Assembly (NCBI GenBank): GCA_963681505.1
Contig: OY811986.1
Coordinates: 774,140 to 838,139, forward strand
Direction: 5' to 3'
DNA from: Eunapius fragilis
Taxonomy: Eukaryota; Porifera; Demospongiae; Spongillida; Spongillidae
Length of the DNA stretch: 64,000 bases
The notes below the pieces were generated by a model. That model saw only the letters and a list, made by a program, of their open reading frames with translations, made no database searches and was not told the DNA's origin. This document shows, in pieces, positions 12,336-27,188 of the stretch (its first letter is position 1; each line of letters opens with the position of its first letter). A program made the position numbers and the translations under genes.

Positions 12336-15300
12336 TGGTCAGGTGACTTACCATATGCACAGTACATCTTTGGACCAAGGTCTGGCTTTACAAAGAATTC
12401 CGGTAGGCTGGAGGCCAAGTTCAGCTTCCCATCTCTCCTGGTGTACTCGGAAAGTGGCAGGGCTTTCATGATGTCATCAAACCTGAATTAGGTGGGGAAT
12501 TTTTACATCCGCATTTAAACTACACTCTTCCAACTGTACAAGTACACATCAACATGGTAACGTTACCTAACATGGTAATGTTACCTAGTACACACCAACA
12601 ATAAACATGGTACCGTTACCTAGTACACACCAACATGGTAATGTTACCTAGTACACATCAACATGGTAACGTTGCCTAGTACACATCAACATGGTAACGT
12701 TACCTAACATGGTAACGTTACCTAGTACACACCAACATGGTAACATTACCTAGTACACACCAACATGGTAACGTTACCTAGTACACACCAACATGGTAAC
12801 GTTGCCTAGTACACACCAACATGGTAACGTTACCTAGTACACACCAACATGGTAACGTTACCTAGTACACACCAACATGGTAACGTTGCCTAGTACACAC
12901 CAACATGGTAACGTTGCCTAGTACACACCAACATGGTAAATACAGTAATGCTTACAAAACTATGCACACACACCTATCTGGAAGCTTTTCACTAAAGTCT
13001 TCTTTAGTTGGCCAATCTTTCAACTTCAGTAATCTGTGTTCTCCAGATGTAGGATCAACCATCCTTGCTGAGAAAGGAGTACTACTTTATAACATACACA
13101 ATATGCCTGTGTTGACAATTTCTTTATGGGTATAGTACATCTACATTAGTACCCCCCCCTACTTAAGAGTGAAGTAGTACACCTCTCTATGGGTCACCTT
13201 TATGCTACCATAACTCCCTCACCATTTTCATCTTCAAAACCCTTCCAGAACACTTTGGTCAACACCTGAGGTAGCAACAGACTCAGCCTACAATCCACCA
13301 GGTCTGCCAGTTCATTACCTAAACAGGAGAGGAGAGGAGAAATGATGAGGGGGAGGAGGAAATTAAATATAATATTACTATTACTAACCAAAATCATTGT
13401 CAAAAGACACAGGACTCCAAAGGTTCTTGTCAAAACGCTCACTAACTCTTGCCACCACGACAGGCTAAAGGAGAGGGGAGGAGGATGGAGGAACATGCAT
13501 AACGGTACTCACTACCACTTACCTGTCCCCTCCTCCAATGATGCTGGAAGACTGAGAGGTTGTCCGGGTGGGTGGGGTCAAGGAGACACAGTAGTGTGGA
13601 GTTGGACAGCCATAGGTGTGGGGCCTTGATGGTGGTGATGTCACAGGGGACTTCCCCCCCATTGGAGCAGGAATGTGGAAGCTCTAAATGGAGCTCATCA
13701 TGCACATGGGCCGAAGGAAGTTCAGCTCCACATGGATGAGAGAGGTAGTCCTCAAGCATCCATGATGACTGCAGAGTGGGACAGTCACCAAAATGGAGAG
13801 CGAAGGAGAGGGGGAACGTGTAATGCAGCTAGCTGTGGAACAGTACAGCCATGCAGGGCTATGCAGGGACATAACTAACCATCTCCCCCCCCCCCCCCTC
13901 CCCTCTCTCTCCCTCCTCCCCTCTCCTCACCTGCATTTGTTGTTGCCTGTTCTTGATGCAGCCACGCGATCTCTTGCTCTCGTTCAGGAACCTGGACTGT
14001 GGCTCCTGTCTGCCCATGACGTTGAGGAGGTGGTATATGCTTTGGGGCACCTTCAGGGGTATGTGGTGCATCTCACATATGCGGAGGGCCTGAGAGACCA
14101 CCTCCGCCAGGACTGGGGAGGAGGATGGAGATGCGAGGAGTGGATAAATAGAATACAGAAGAGAGAAATTGAAAAATATATATATATACATGATATGCAG
14201 ACGTTACATGTTTGGTACAAGCACACCTCCATACACACACGCCCACCCACCATTTGCTGGTATGATCTGGGTGAGAAGGAGTGCAGATGGTCTGTGAGGC
14301 TGGCTGTTATATACACACATGGGCCAAGATGACTGGACTGAACTGACCGAGTCATGAGCTTCAGGAAAGGAGGGAGAGAGGGGAGGGAGGGAGGGAGGAG
14401 GGGAGGGAGGGAGGGAGGGGTGCTAGTTGTTGGTCGATAATTCCAGTCCCTCCCACCACCTACCGTCATCTGAGGTGTAACCTTGGTAACATGTTGGGCA
14501 TATGCAGAAGCCACAGTTATTGCAGACCCAGTGTAGGTTGAAGAGGGTGGTGTCACAGGTGTCACACAGTTCCCTAAGCCCCTTCACCGCCCTCTTCCAT
14601 ACAGGCAGGACTGCAGGGGTGTGGTGTGGGAGTGGGGGGAAGGTGAAGTGGTGGGAAGATGTGAGGATGAGATATCGAGATGGTAGGAGGGTATGAGAGG
14701 ATGTGGAGATATGGAGGGGTGGGTGGAGGTAGGTGAGGAAATGACATCACATAAGAGAGGACGTAAGCATGTAACACTGTGAACAAAGGGTTGGCTAACC
14801 TACGGGATGGTAACATTATGAGGGTGGTCACATGACAGAGATGGTGAGGGTCACGTGATGAGGGTGGACAAACAATGGGGACAGCCTGAGCCAAGTGTGT
14901 ACACAAGTTTCTGCATGACTGACTCCAATTACCTTGAAATGTATTTTATAGGTAGACAAAAGGTCACTAAATTACAAGTTCTATTTCTGGATAGATAACA
15001 ACCATTGCATTGCACCAAAAAATGCATCCATAAAACTTCAGGCATGAGTAGCACATACAAAAAGGACAAAACAAGGGGAAATGTGTGTGATAGTTCAACC
15101 ATTGTCGTTAGTGGCTGCTACAATGTGAATAGTTTATGTGCTCAGTACATGAATGGAATTCATATAATCACTCAGCTTGTGATGGACAAGACTTTTGATG
15201 CTCTTGGAAATAGAACTTGTAATTTACAGTATTACTTAAGACACTGTAATAAAACAAGGCTTTTCTGTTGATGCCAAAACTGTACTTGCAAGTTGATGGG

Positions 15301-18300
15301 GTCAAAACCTACATTAGACCAAGTTGCGAAAATGGTAGCAAAGGTCAACCTTTTGGTGCAAAGGTCAACCTTTTGGTAGGTGATAATCTCCCAAACAACT
15401 TGACCTGGGAAGGTGACCTTTTATATGAAGCAATGTCTCATGACCCCACAGCTATAAAATACATTTCAGGGTAATTGCAGAAACTTGTGTACAGGTTGTC
15501 CCAATGAGGGGGGTCACATGGCATGATAAGACGGTGCGTTGATAGTATAGTACTAGTGATGACAGCATGACAAGGGGTGTGGTCACTTGACATGGTTGTG
15601 GTCATGTGACATTGGTGCAGTATGTAAGCCACACCCACCATCCTCCTCTGGAAGCATGCTGGCCTCCTCCGCTAGGATATTAATGAACTGTGGCATGGTA
15701 TTGGTGACCACCAAGATGGCTGTCTCCTCGTCAATCCTACTATAGCCTAAAGTGGTTGGGGAAGGAGGGAGGAGAGATGGGAAGGGATGAGAAGAGAGAG
15801 GGTAGCAAGAGAGAACAACTGTGAAGGTTGGTTAAACAAGCAGAAATGTAACTGAAGAAGATCAAGTAGAAACCCAATGTGTGTTTCTGGGGTTATAATA
15901 TTATCTGTATGTTATGTATGTCTTTGCAACCTTACAATGCCTTCCTTTCAAATCTCATACACTTGTTCCCACACCATTTTTCTCTTTGGAAACCAATTTT
16001 GGAGCTGTAGATATTGTCACTACCATAAATACAAAGTTCACCAACCCATCTGGTTAGAATTCCACGTATGTCATAAGCATGTCAAATTTGATGTTTATAG
16101 AGGAGTCCTGTAGCTGCTTAGATCCTTGACTTCTGTTTCGAAGATATTAGCCGTGTAAAGTAAATGAACATTTTCCTGCTAGATTCCTGCCAACGTTGTA
16201 CTCATGCCAACCAGAAAAGATGGCCGCTTATCTTCCCAATGACACAGCAACCCCCCCTCTATATTGATTTAATTAATTTTTATAATGATAAAATTATAAC
16301 CGCAGAAGGTCGAATTTTTGCTGGGCACTGTCCCATGTAATGCACACACATGCGTATTAACATTGTGTGCACTAGACACATTTCAACATTGGTGAAGCAC
16401 TGCCGGTAACTACAGGTGCAGCGGACGTTCACTAAAACTAATACTTCACTGAAAATACAAAATGTGCAGCGTTGTGATGTAATGGTTATGTCCCTCACCA
16501 GCCTTGTGTATGTGTGATGTAATGGTTATGTAATGGTTATGTCCCTCACCAGCCTTGAGGGGCGTCCAAGGGACAAGGTCCTCTGCACATGTGTCACAGT
16601 AGGTAGCAAAGCCTTCCACACTCACCAGAGGTTGTGTGTTATCGTCCACTCTTAACCTGGGGAGGAGGCAAAGGAGATTGTTTTAAAAAATCATACTTGC
16701 CCCCTTCACCCCTCCTTTCCACTCCACCATCATCCAAACAACCTCTCCTCCCCCTTTGGCCAAACACCATCAATGTTCCCATACCTCCCCCCCCCCCCCC
16801 CCCCCCCCCCCCCCCAGCCAAACACCATCAATGTTCCCATACCCCCCCCCCCAGCCAAACACCATCAATGTCTCAACATACTTCCTGAACTCCAGGAAGC
16901 GGCAGTATCTGTTGAGGGGAAGGTCACCTTCACATGTGGCACATTCCAAACATTTCGGAACACCTGGAAATGCTTTGCAGAACCCATTCTAGGTGGTGTG
17001 TGGAAAGAAGTGTGTACATTACCTTGGTCATTACGATGATGGCTATGGGCTACATGTAATGCTAGGTGTACTGGTAGGTGACATTCAGGGCACATGTAAT
17101 GCTAGGTGCACTGGTAGGTGACATTCTGGGCTACATGTAATGCTAGGTGTACTGGTAGGTGACATTCAGGGCACATGTAATACTAGGTGTACTGGTAGGT
17201 GACATTCAGGGCACATGTAATGCTAGGTGTACTGGTAGGTGACATTCAGGGCACATGTAATGCTAGGTGCACTGGTAGGTGACATTCAGGGCACATGTAA
17301 TGCTAGGTGCACTGGTAGGTGACATTCAGGGTACATGTAATGCTAGGTGCACTGGTAGGTGACATTCAGGGTACATGTAATGCTAGGTGTACTGGTAGGT
17401 GACATTCAGGGCACATGTAATGCTAGGTGCACTGGTAGGTGACATTCAGGGCACATGTAATGCTAGGTGCACTGGTAGGTGACATTCAGGGCACACGTAA
17501 TGCTAGGTGCACTGGTAGGTGACATTCAGGGCACATGTAATGCTAGGTGTACTGGTAGGTGACATTCAGGGCACATGTAATGCTAGGTGCACTGGTAGGT
17601 GACATTCAGGGCACATGTAATGCTAGGTGTACTGGTAGGTGACATTCAGGGCACATGTAATGCTAGGTGTACTGGTAGGTGACATTCAGGGCACATGTAA
17701 TGCTAGGTGTACTGGTAGGCGACATTCAGGGCACATGTAATGCTAGGTGCACTGGTAGGTGACATTCAGGGTACATGTAATGCTGGTGCACTGGTAGGTG
17801 ACATTCAGGGCACATGTAATGCTAGGTGTACTGGTAGGTGACATTCAGGGCACATGTAATGCTAGGTGCACTGGTAGGTGACACTCAGGGCACATGTAAT
17901 GCTAGGTGTACTGGTAGGTGACATTCAGGGCACATACAGCGAGAATACTAATAGTAATAGTAAGAGTGATGCATGTACATGTACATGCATCACTCCATCA
18001 TTCCACACCTTCCCTCCATTACCTGTAGAAAGACAGTTCCATTGGCATACTGGCTGAGGTCCACAGAGACATAGACCACCTTACCAGTGGCTGCTCTGAT
18101 GATGTGCTTCTTACCAGAGCCGGGCTTACGTCCCCTCTTGGCTGGAGTAAGCACCTTCTGGGCTCTCCATTGTGCAACCTCTATTGGCACAAAGCACAAG
18201 GAAGGGGAAGGGGAGGAGGCGAAGGGAGGAGGGGAAGGGGAGGAGGGGAAGGGAGGAGGGGAAGGGGAGGAGGGGAAGGGGAGGAGGGGAAGGGGAGGAG

Positions 18301-21300
18301 GGGAAGGAGGAAGTGGGAGAAGGGAAAGACAATCAACCACACACCCACACACCCATACACCCACACCACCTTCTTTTGTTCTACGCTTGCTACGCTTCAT
18401 GAGGCCCATGTCTCTAAGTTCCTTCCTTCTCAGTTTCTCTTCTTCAGGAAGCCTTGGCCGACCACGCCCCCTCTTTGACTGTCCTGATTTCTCCTTCTGC
18501 AGGGGGTAAACGTTAGCACCATAACAACAGGGTGTGGTTAATGTAATCACAAAGTTATGACACATTTGCATTCTGCCTGCTAGTCATCAAACATTGCAAG
18601 TGCAAAATGACATTAACATGATGATGCAATGGCGAAGCCACACCCCACCAAACGTCCTACCTCACAATAGTGCTACCTAATCAGGTAACGCTATAATAAC
18701 TATGAGTTATTTTACTGCTATAGTGAAGTAGGTACCTCCTCTGTGAATGCATTCATTCCCCCAATGTAACTACGTGACCCCCAAGAGGAAGGAAATTGTT
18801 GAGTTATTTGTGGCCAACATGTGAACAGGTAGTTGGCAGGGAAGGAGAGGTTCCACTTTGTGAGTGTTTCTCAACAGGTGAGGTACCAGGCAACCATGCA
18901 ATAGTTCTAAGCCACAAGCCATAGGAAAGAGACTTAAAAGTACCACGTACATCCCAATGGCTGCCAAAACGTCTGCCCTTACACCTGTCTACCCTAACAA
19001 ACACTTGTGCACCATGAACAACAATGGAGACACATGCACACCCACATGCACACACACACACACATGCACACCCACATGCACACACACATGCACACATGCA
19101 CACACCTGTGATGATGTACTCAAGTTGGTTTGCTTCTTCTCCGAGTTAGGTGAACTTGAATGCGAGGAGAACTGACCATCAAGGAGGCTAAGGGGGCTTG
19201 ATATCTGATGGAGGTGATGGTGGTGGTCACAACATTAACATACCTAGAAGACATATAAATTACCCTTCATCCATCCCTTCCCTTCAACCTCTATCTACCC
19301 TTCAACCTCCCTCACACCTCTCCCCTTCCCTCACCCCTCTCCCCTCCCCTTCACCTCTCCCCTTCCCTTCACACCCCCCCCCCTTGACTCACCTGGGGAC
19401 CGGAGTACAGATGTTCCCCCTCAAAACCCAGCTCGGCCTCGCTCCCATCGACCATATGCTGAGGGTTCATCACACGAGAGATGGGCAGCTCTCCGGAGTG
19501 CTTCTCTACCATGGCTGCCGTAGGAGACAGGGGCTCAGCGTCCCCAGCTATGTGAGCGGAGTCCTTACTGCAATACAGGTCCCCTCTGTACATGGACGGG
19601 GGCACGGTGAGGGGGGAGGGGTTTTGGGCGTGGTCACCAGCGGGAAGGAGGATGGAGTTGGGGGTGTGGTCACTCGACATCCCCATGATGAGCTTAGAGA
19701 TACCAAGAGACTCGAAATCAGCACAGGAAGTGGGCGTGGCCATGCCAGGGAGGTAAGGGAAGGGAGTTGTCCCAGTGACGGGGGAAAGGTTGCAATCTGA
19801 TTGGGAGAATTTGAAACTGCTGGTATTGTGGGGTGGGGTGTAGGAAGAGGTGCTGGGCTGAAGGGGCTGATAGCCGTAGGAGTCCTGCAGGGTAGGTGGG
19901 TGGGATACGTGGGAGAGGGCGGAGCTTCCATAGCTCTGGCCGCCAAAGGACTGGTGGGCGGAGTTTGGGCTGAATTGGCAGCTACTGTGCGACAGGTGGT
20001 TGGAGAAATCCCCCCTGCCCCCCACGTGATGCAGGGGGCCCCCGCCACCCCCTCCTCCTCCATTGCTCTGGTCCTGCAAGCCTATGGCATCAGACAGGAG
20101 GGAGCCCTTCAGGTGGACGTGGTCACTCGGGTGGGCGTGGTTACCGGAGACCTCCAACTGCATGAAGTTAGGTGCACTCCTAAAGGAACTAGCCACGTGT
20201 AATTTGGACGGCTTGTGCAGTATGGGGAGGCTCGTGGCCCCTATGTTGGAGCTAAAAGCACCAGGTATGTCAGACACTGACTGAGACCTCAGCATGGTTG
20301 TGTCTGGTGCTAGCTGGTTATCCCTCTGGATGATGGACTGGATCATGTCGAGGTCATCCTCGTGGTGGGCATGGCTAGTGCCTGGCATGTGAGCGCTTCC
20401 CGGCAGCAGCCGGGACTGGAACTTCTGCTGCTGCCTGCCTTTTGGCAGAAAGATGGCGGGAATGGAGTAGCTGCGATTCAGGCTCCTGTTGGGAGGGGAG
20501 AGGTCTTTGTCCTGAGGGTCAGGTATGGAAGGGAGGAACCCCACACGGGAACGCTTCGCCTGTGATTTATCGGACCCAGGAGATCCCCCTAACAAGAGAC
20601 CTTCAGTGACGAACTCGCTATACCGTCTCTTGTGCGATACAGAGAGTGCCTGAGCATGGAGATGGATGTTACCCGTGGACTTTGACCTTTCGCTACGGAA
20701 TATAGACTCGGCAGAAGGAAATGTGGCCAGGGAAGAAGGACTATGGGTGGCCGAGGAGAGGGGGCTGTCGTGGAGCTGAGAGGAAGAAGGGGTGGGCCCC
20801 CCGTGGGGGGTCAAGGTGGATCCCCCGCCGTGGGGGGTGGGGCGAGGGGAGATGTTGTGGGCACCCATCGCAGTGTGGAAGATGGTCTGGGAGCCCCCGT
20901 TAGTGGGGGGAGGGGGGACAGCGGTTGAAGGCTCGTGTTGGGGATCAAAATGGCCGCCCGGATGTTGCAGTGTGGGTACCTCCATGGACCACCTGCGACT
21001 CAGGTTGGGGGCTGAGTGCATAATCGCTGGCTTGGGGTACTGCTGGAGACTAGCTGCCATTCGTGGGATGTCTCCTGATGGAGTTCGATAGACACCACCG
21101 TAGGTGGGCTTTAAATGGGAACTGAGTGCATCTGGTATAGAGCCTGTGGAGTTGTGGGTGCTGTTGGCAGAGCGTGAGCAGGCGAGGGTGGGGGTGGAGT
21201 TACCAAAGGGGGATCCCCCACCCCACTGGTGTGTTAGCTGCTGGTGACCGCTGTTGATCAATGTCTGTGGGTGTGCGTGTGGAGGTGGGTGTGCATGTGA

Positions 21301-22628
21301 TGTGATGATGTGAGTTGCATGAGAGGTGGATGTCACATAGCACACATCTTCATGGAGAACCTCACAGCACACAAGCAGTGATAACCCACAACTCCATACC
21401 CACCACCCACCACCCCCACACAAGCAGTGATAACCCTATTCAGTGGGATTACATAGCAATTTTTTTTTGTCACCAAATTATTCACTTCACTTCATCTGTA
21501 CAATTTTTTACACTAATTCCACCTTTTTTTTTCACTATCCAATAACGGTAATCACGTGGGTGGAAACTTGAGAACAATAAGAGATCTATGTTAGACCACT
21601 TTGGAGCTTCAGCCATTAGTGGAAACCACTATGTGCAGCCATACAGTACACAATTACCCCACGCACAAAGATGGGGGGCCCCCACAGCCACAGAAAGCTT
21701 GTGTGATGTGGGCACACTTGGGTACAAACATGTACATCTACGCCTACAGTAACCACAGCAACAGAGGGGTGTGTGTAAGCGTGTACGTGTGCGTGTGGGT
21801 ACACACACACCAATGCCATGTGATCATTACTTAATGAAGCAAACAACTTCCTATTTGGGGGTGTGGCAGACACCTCTTCCTTTTCACATACCTGCTCTAG
21901 AACAGACGGCTTGCGTCCATCTGCTGAATTCTGCAAACACACTTGGACCCTCAGAGGATTGACATTGTGGGAAAAATTGGTGCCATCTTCAACCACCATT
22001 AGCTCCTTTGGGAGAGAAAAGAAGAACTTGTGACAGGCCTCTTCCCTCTCCTTCGCTCCCCTCCCCTCCCCTCTCCTTCGCACCCCTCCCCTCCCCTCTC
22101 CTTCGCTCCCCTCCCCTCCCCTCTCCTTCGCTCCCCTCCCCTCCCCTCTCCTTCGCTCCCCTCCCCTGCCATCCCACTTCCCTCCCTTTATCGCTAGTTT
22201 ATCTGGAGCCAAATACTAAGTGTCTCCACTCACCCCTAGCTAAAATTCAAGACAACTAAAAAAATAGTTTTTTCACTAAACTATCTCATCACCTGTAGTC
22301 AAAATAAGTGGGTGTGGTCCAATTAGGGCTACTACCCCATGTACACATATGCACAAAGTTGGAAGTGGGTGTAGGGACCACACTGCTTCACATCAAAGCC
22401 TACAGTGTAGCACAGGTGCAAAGGCATTAAACATCAAAGAGGTTACCATGGTGATACCAAGGTGTCTGCATTATCAGCACAACAGGAATTTAAAGGTTTA
22501 ATCTAAAATCACCATCCGCACACACATGCACACACACATGCACACACACGCACACACACATGCACACACATGCACACACACATGTACGCACACATGCACA
22601 AACTGTGACACACTCATACACACATTAT

Positions 22629-22673
<45 letters not shown>

Positions 22674-24014
22674 CTGTCTACAATAGAGAAACTTTCCCTG
22701 TTACAATATTTTTCTAAGTGCATAAGGTAAATGGATGTGATAATTTATGGTGATCTGTGGGTGTGGGTGGGGTATTGTACCCATCCCAGCTGTGGGTGGG
22801 GCATTGCATCTATCCCAGCTGTGGGTGGGGCATTGCATCTATCCCAGCTGTGGGTGGGGCTTTGTACCCATCCCAGCTGTGGGTGAGGCATTGCATCTAT
22901 CCCAGCTGTGGGTGGGGCATTGCATCTATCCCAGCTGTGGGTGGGGCATTGCATCTATCCCAGCTGTGGGTGGGGCTTTGTACCCATCCCAGCTGTGGGT
23001 GGGGTTTTGCATATACCGCAGGTTTAGTCCTCTTACTTTGTCAATACAACTCACCCCACTAATTGTGTCATGTGCAGTGACAATGCCTGAGATCCAATCC
23101 TTGTTTGCCTGGGTGGAGCACACATTCACCCGACATCCATTGAGCGATGTGGTACCTGGGCAGTAGAGAGGAGTTCTGAGATCCTGCTGGTATTTGCGTA
23201 GTAAACCTCAGGGATTTATTTGAACCACCCTTTTTACGCACCCGCTACCCACCCGTGACTTTTGGGCTTTATCCACCTGTAAAAATTATATTGGATGGTA
23301 CCGCTTTTTATAGTTAATCACACTTCTCACCAGCGGTGTGGGCGTGATCTTTCAATGTGCGGATTTATACATGTAACTATTACTACATGTTGAATCGTGA
23401 ATTGATTGCACACAATTGAATTCTGGCATTTGACATATAACTTCCATGGTTGACATAACCCACCCGTGCCCAGTTGCCTACCCACCCATCATAAATAAAA
23501 GTCAGATAAATCCCTGAACCTTGAATACAGTTATGTAAATGCAAGCATGGGCACTCGCTGTCAAGCTCATGGTTGAGAAAGAACTGACCAATAGGCTGAC
23601 AGCAAACTGAAGCAACAGTGCAAGAAGGCATGTTGGCCGTTCTAACAACAGCCACAACTGAAATACCACATCTTCATCGACATTGCACTGCCACCTTACC
23701 ACACAGCAGACCTATAATAGTTCCCTCTAATAGCTGATCCCCGCCCCCTCCCCAGCACCCCCTCCACCCAAAACCTCCTACATGTAGCTAAATATACAGA
23801 GGTGACCCCATAAAGGTAATTTGGCCCACAAAAGGTCAAACTTGGTCACAAGCCTATGAGAACAAGATAAGATACCCCCCCCCCCCCCCCCCCCCCTGCT
23901 TACCAGTTAGCATGTCTCTGTTTCTCTTCTCTTCTTCCCATTGGTTCAGCTCCGCTATCATTTGAGGGTGCTGTGACAGAGTCATCTGTGCCTCCGATAT
24001 CTGATCCCACCAAC

Positions 24015-24045
<31 letters not shown>

Positions 24046-24856
24046 TAGCAAAGGGAAGGGGAGGGAAGGAGGATGAAAGAGGAGAGGGTAGTAAATCTGC
24101 ACACAACACTGCTGCTCCATAATAAAGGAGGTGATCAAAGGCATAGTGAGTGCAGTAATGATTTATGGCATTACAATACAATAATGCAATTATAGTGACT
24201 AATTCTGCCCAGCAAAAGGCATGGAGATATGATCTAAGGTCACCCAAACATGATAGTAAGGTCACCAAGTGTGATGAGCATACTAGGGTCACCAAGTGTG
24301 ACCCAGGGTCACCTAATGAGCATACACAGGTCTCCAGGGAAGCAAGATCGCAAAGGGAACTGCCAAATTACACAGTTATCCACTCACTACTAGGTCTTTT
24401 ATTTCAGATATGTGAATCTCAGATCTGCAAATGGGACATAATATCCATAGATGTGATGCAATACAAAGGAACATACCTCTCCTTGTCAAGAAGATATTCA
24501 ACTAGTAATGTATCAATAAATTGAGTTAAGCTTCCACACAAGAATGAAAATGACTGTAGGAATGTGTGATGGAAGGAACAACAAGACCAAGGTTATCTCA
24601 AGACTGACAGGTCGAGGGAGGAGGGAGGAGGGAGGAGGGAGGTGGTGAGGGCAGAGGCAATGGGAGGAGGTAAGGGGGAAGGGGAAGGAGGAGGTAAGGG
24701 GAAGGAGGTGGTAAGGGGGAAGGAGGAGGTAAGGGAGGTTGGAAGGTTAAAGAGTTTGGAGGAATGAAGTCAGAGGGAAAGGTAAAATGCAACAGTGTGA
24801 GGAGGAAAAGCACCAAAATAGGTCTCTCCAATATCTGGGTATGAACATCACATCAT

Positions 24857-24907
<51 letters not shown>

Positions 24908-27131
24908 CACGCAGACGCACACACACGCATGCACGCGCACACACACACACACGCACGCACACACTCATGCAAACACACACACACACACACTCACGCAAAC
25001 ACACTCACGCAAACACACACACACACACCATACATCCACACTCCACCCATACACAGTATACACCCCCACCCCAACCAAGGGGAGGGACATAACCAAACAC
25101 ACCACAAAGCAAACATAGCTGTGTGGGTGTCTCAGATCTACTAGAGCATTCTTAGGGACACTCTAGGTCAGATAGTGTCCCCAAATCACTCTGAAATAAT
25201 TCATTTTTAAGAGCAGATTATAACAGCCTCCCTCATTCTTTTCCCAAACCCACTCCCACTGAGGCGTGACGTGAAGGGGCACTCTAGAGCTTCCACCAAT
25301 GCACATATGCACGCACACACATGCAAAAACACACACATATGCACATATGCACACAAACAAATGAACACACACGCATACACATACTCCCAGCAGTGTGCAG
25401 ATGATGGAAGCAACATGCACATGTAGTGTGACGTGGCAGGCTCAGTGCAAGGTGGAGAGGTGAGGTAAGGAAGGAGGTGGAGGTAAGGTAATGGAGGAGG
25501 TGGAGGTAAGGTAATGGAGGAGGTGGAGGTAAGGTAATGGAGGAGGTGGAGGTGAGGTAACGGAGGAGGTGGAGGTAAGCTAACAGGAGGTGGAGGTAAG
25601 GTAATGGAGGAGGTGGAGGTGAGGTAATGGAGGAGGTGGTAATGGAGGAGGTGGAGGTGAGGTAACAGAGGAGGTGGAGGTGAGGTAACGGAGGATGGAG
25701 GTGAGGTAACAGAGGAGGTGGAGGTAAAGTAATGGAGGAGGTGGAGGTAAGGTAATGGAGGAGGTGGAGGTGAGGTAACGGAAGAGGTGGAGGTGAGGTA
25801 ACTGAGGAGGTGGAGGTAAGCTAACAGGAGGTGGAGGTAAGGTAATGGAGGAGGTGGAGGTGAGGTAATGGAGGAGGTGGAGGTGAGGTAATGGAGGAGG
25901 TGGAGGTGAGGTAATGGAGGAGGTGGAGGTAAGGTAATGGAGGAGGTGGAGGTAAGGTAATGGAGGAGGTGGAGGTGAGGTAACGGAAGAGGTGGAGGTA
26001 AGGTAATGGAGGAGATGGATGGAAGGAGTATACAAAGCACTCTGTACACCAACAACAAAAAAAGCAACCTTCAACTGAAGTAAACGCTGCAGTAACTTAG
26101 GCTGTGATGAGGTCATAAAGGAGAGTGGGCGAAACACAAAGCTAGGGAAAAACGGCAGCCAATTTGGTTACTCGTCGAAGGAAGTGACTGGGCACACAGT
26201 CCACATTCTAAAGGCCATTACGGCAAGTTCTGTGACCAAGGAGAGTGTCTGAAGGTCAAGCTATGTCTGCACAAACATAGCACTTGGCAGCACTCTCCAT
26301 CACACGTTACATAAAAAGGCTATGAATTGTCTTCATGGAAATGTGTTTACTTAAAAACTGGTCACTTTCACACTCATTGCTACCAGTGTCACCATTTTGC
26401 AGAGGCAAATGGGTAAGTGCCTGACTATTTTACAGAGACCTCTCCCTACGTCTGGGCCAGTGTGAAGGGTACGTTATACCAGACAGTTGCTGAATGGTTC
26501 AGTACGTATTGCCAACAGAATTATTCATCACTCTGAGGAATGTGGCATCCGAAAGTTTTGAGAAAATTGTTTTTTAAGGCTTGGCAATCAATCAGGTACA
26601 TCCTGCCACTCATCACACAAAGGCAGCTGCAACACAACCACCCCCTCCCCCCCATACACATACACACATGCACAATGCACACATATACATCCTCACAAAA
26701 ACACACATGAAAGACACATGGACAACTGGAAAAGTTGGAGCAAGATGACATGACAAACTACAGTCAACATCACACCATCCTAATGTAGCTGTCGAATCAC
26801 TGACCAAGCATTCTCCAGTGATGACTAGACAGTCTGATTAATACACTACAAACATTTGTATGCCATTGCACATCACAAACACACACAACACACACAGCGA
26901 ACACACACAGTCACCATGGTTACCTTGGCAGGCCAGGCCACCGCACGCTGCTGTGCTACCCTCTTGGCCCACACCAGCCTGTCCTCCACAAAGATGGCTT
27001 TGTACTTGTCAGCACTTGCTAGAACAAGCCACTCCCTCTGTTGATCTCCTTCTGACCACTCAATTAATATCTAGAGGAGCAAATGACAGAAGTGAGAAGC
27101 CATCAAGATGTCATTACCAAGCCAATTTTCA

Positions 27132-27188
<57 letters not shown>

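Noticed and set aside
16882-17095. Minus frame [19 protein letters not shown] as the coding frame of exon 16963-16882
   Set aside because: The other frame gives [19 protein letters not shown], which matches the KDM3 zinc finger and fits the phases on both sides.
19393-21264. Separate CRTC-like (CREB coactivator) gene
   Set aside because: The Ser-rich content with RRxS sites suggested it at first. However, the exon has clean acceptor and donor, phase 0 at both ends, and fits exactly between KDM3 exons. No CRTC N-terminal domain is present.
23903-24000. Frame [21 protein letters not shown] for KDM3 exon 3
   Set aside because: Donor phase into exon 23155-23055 requires the other frame ([17 protein letters not shown]).
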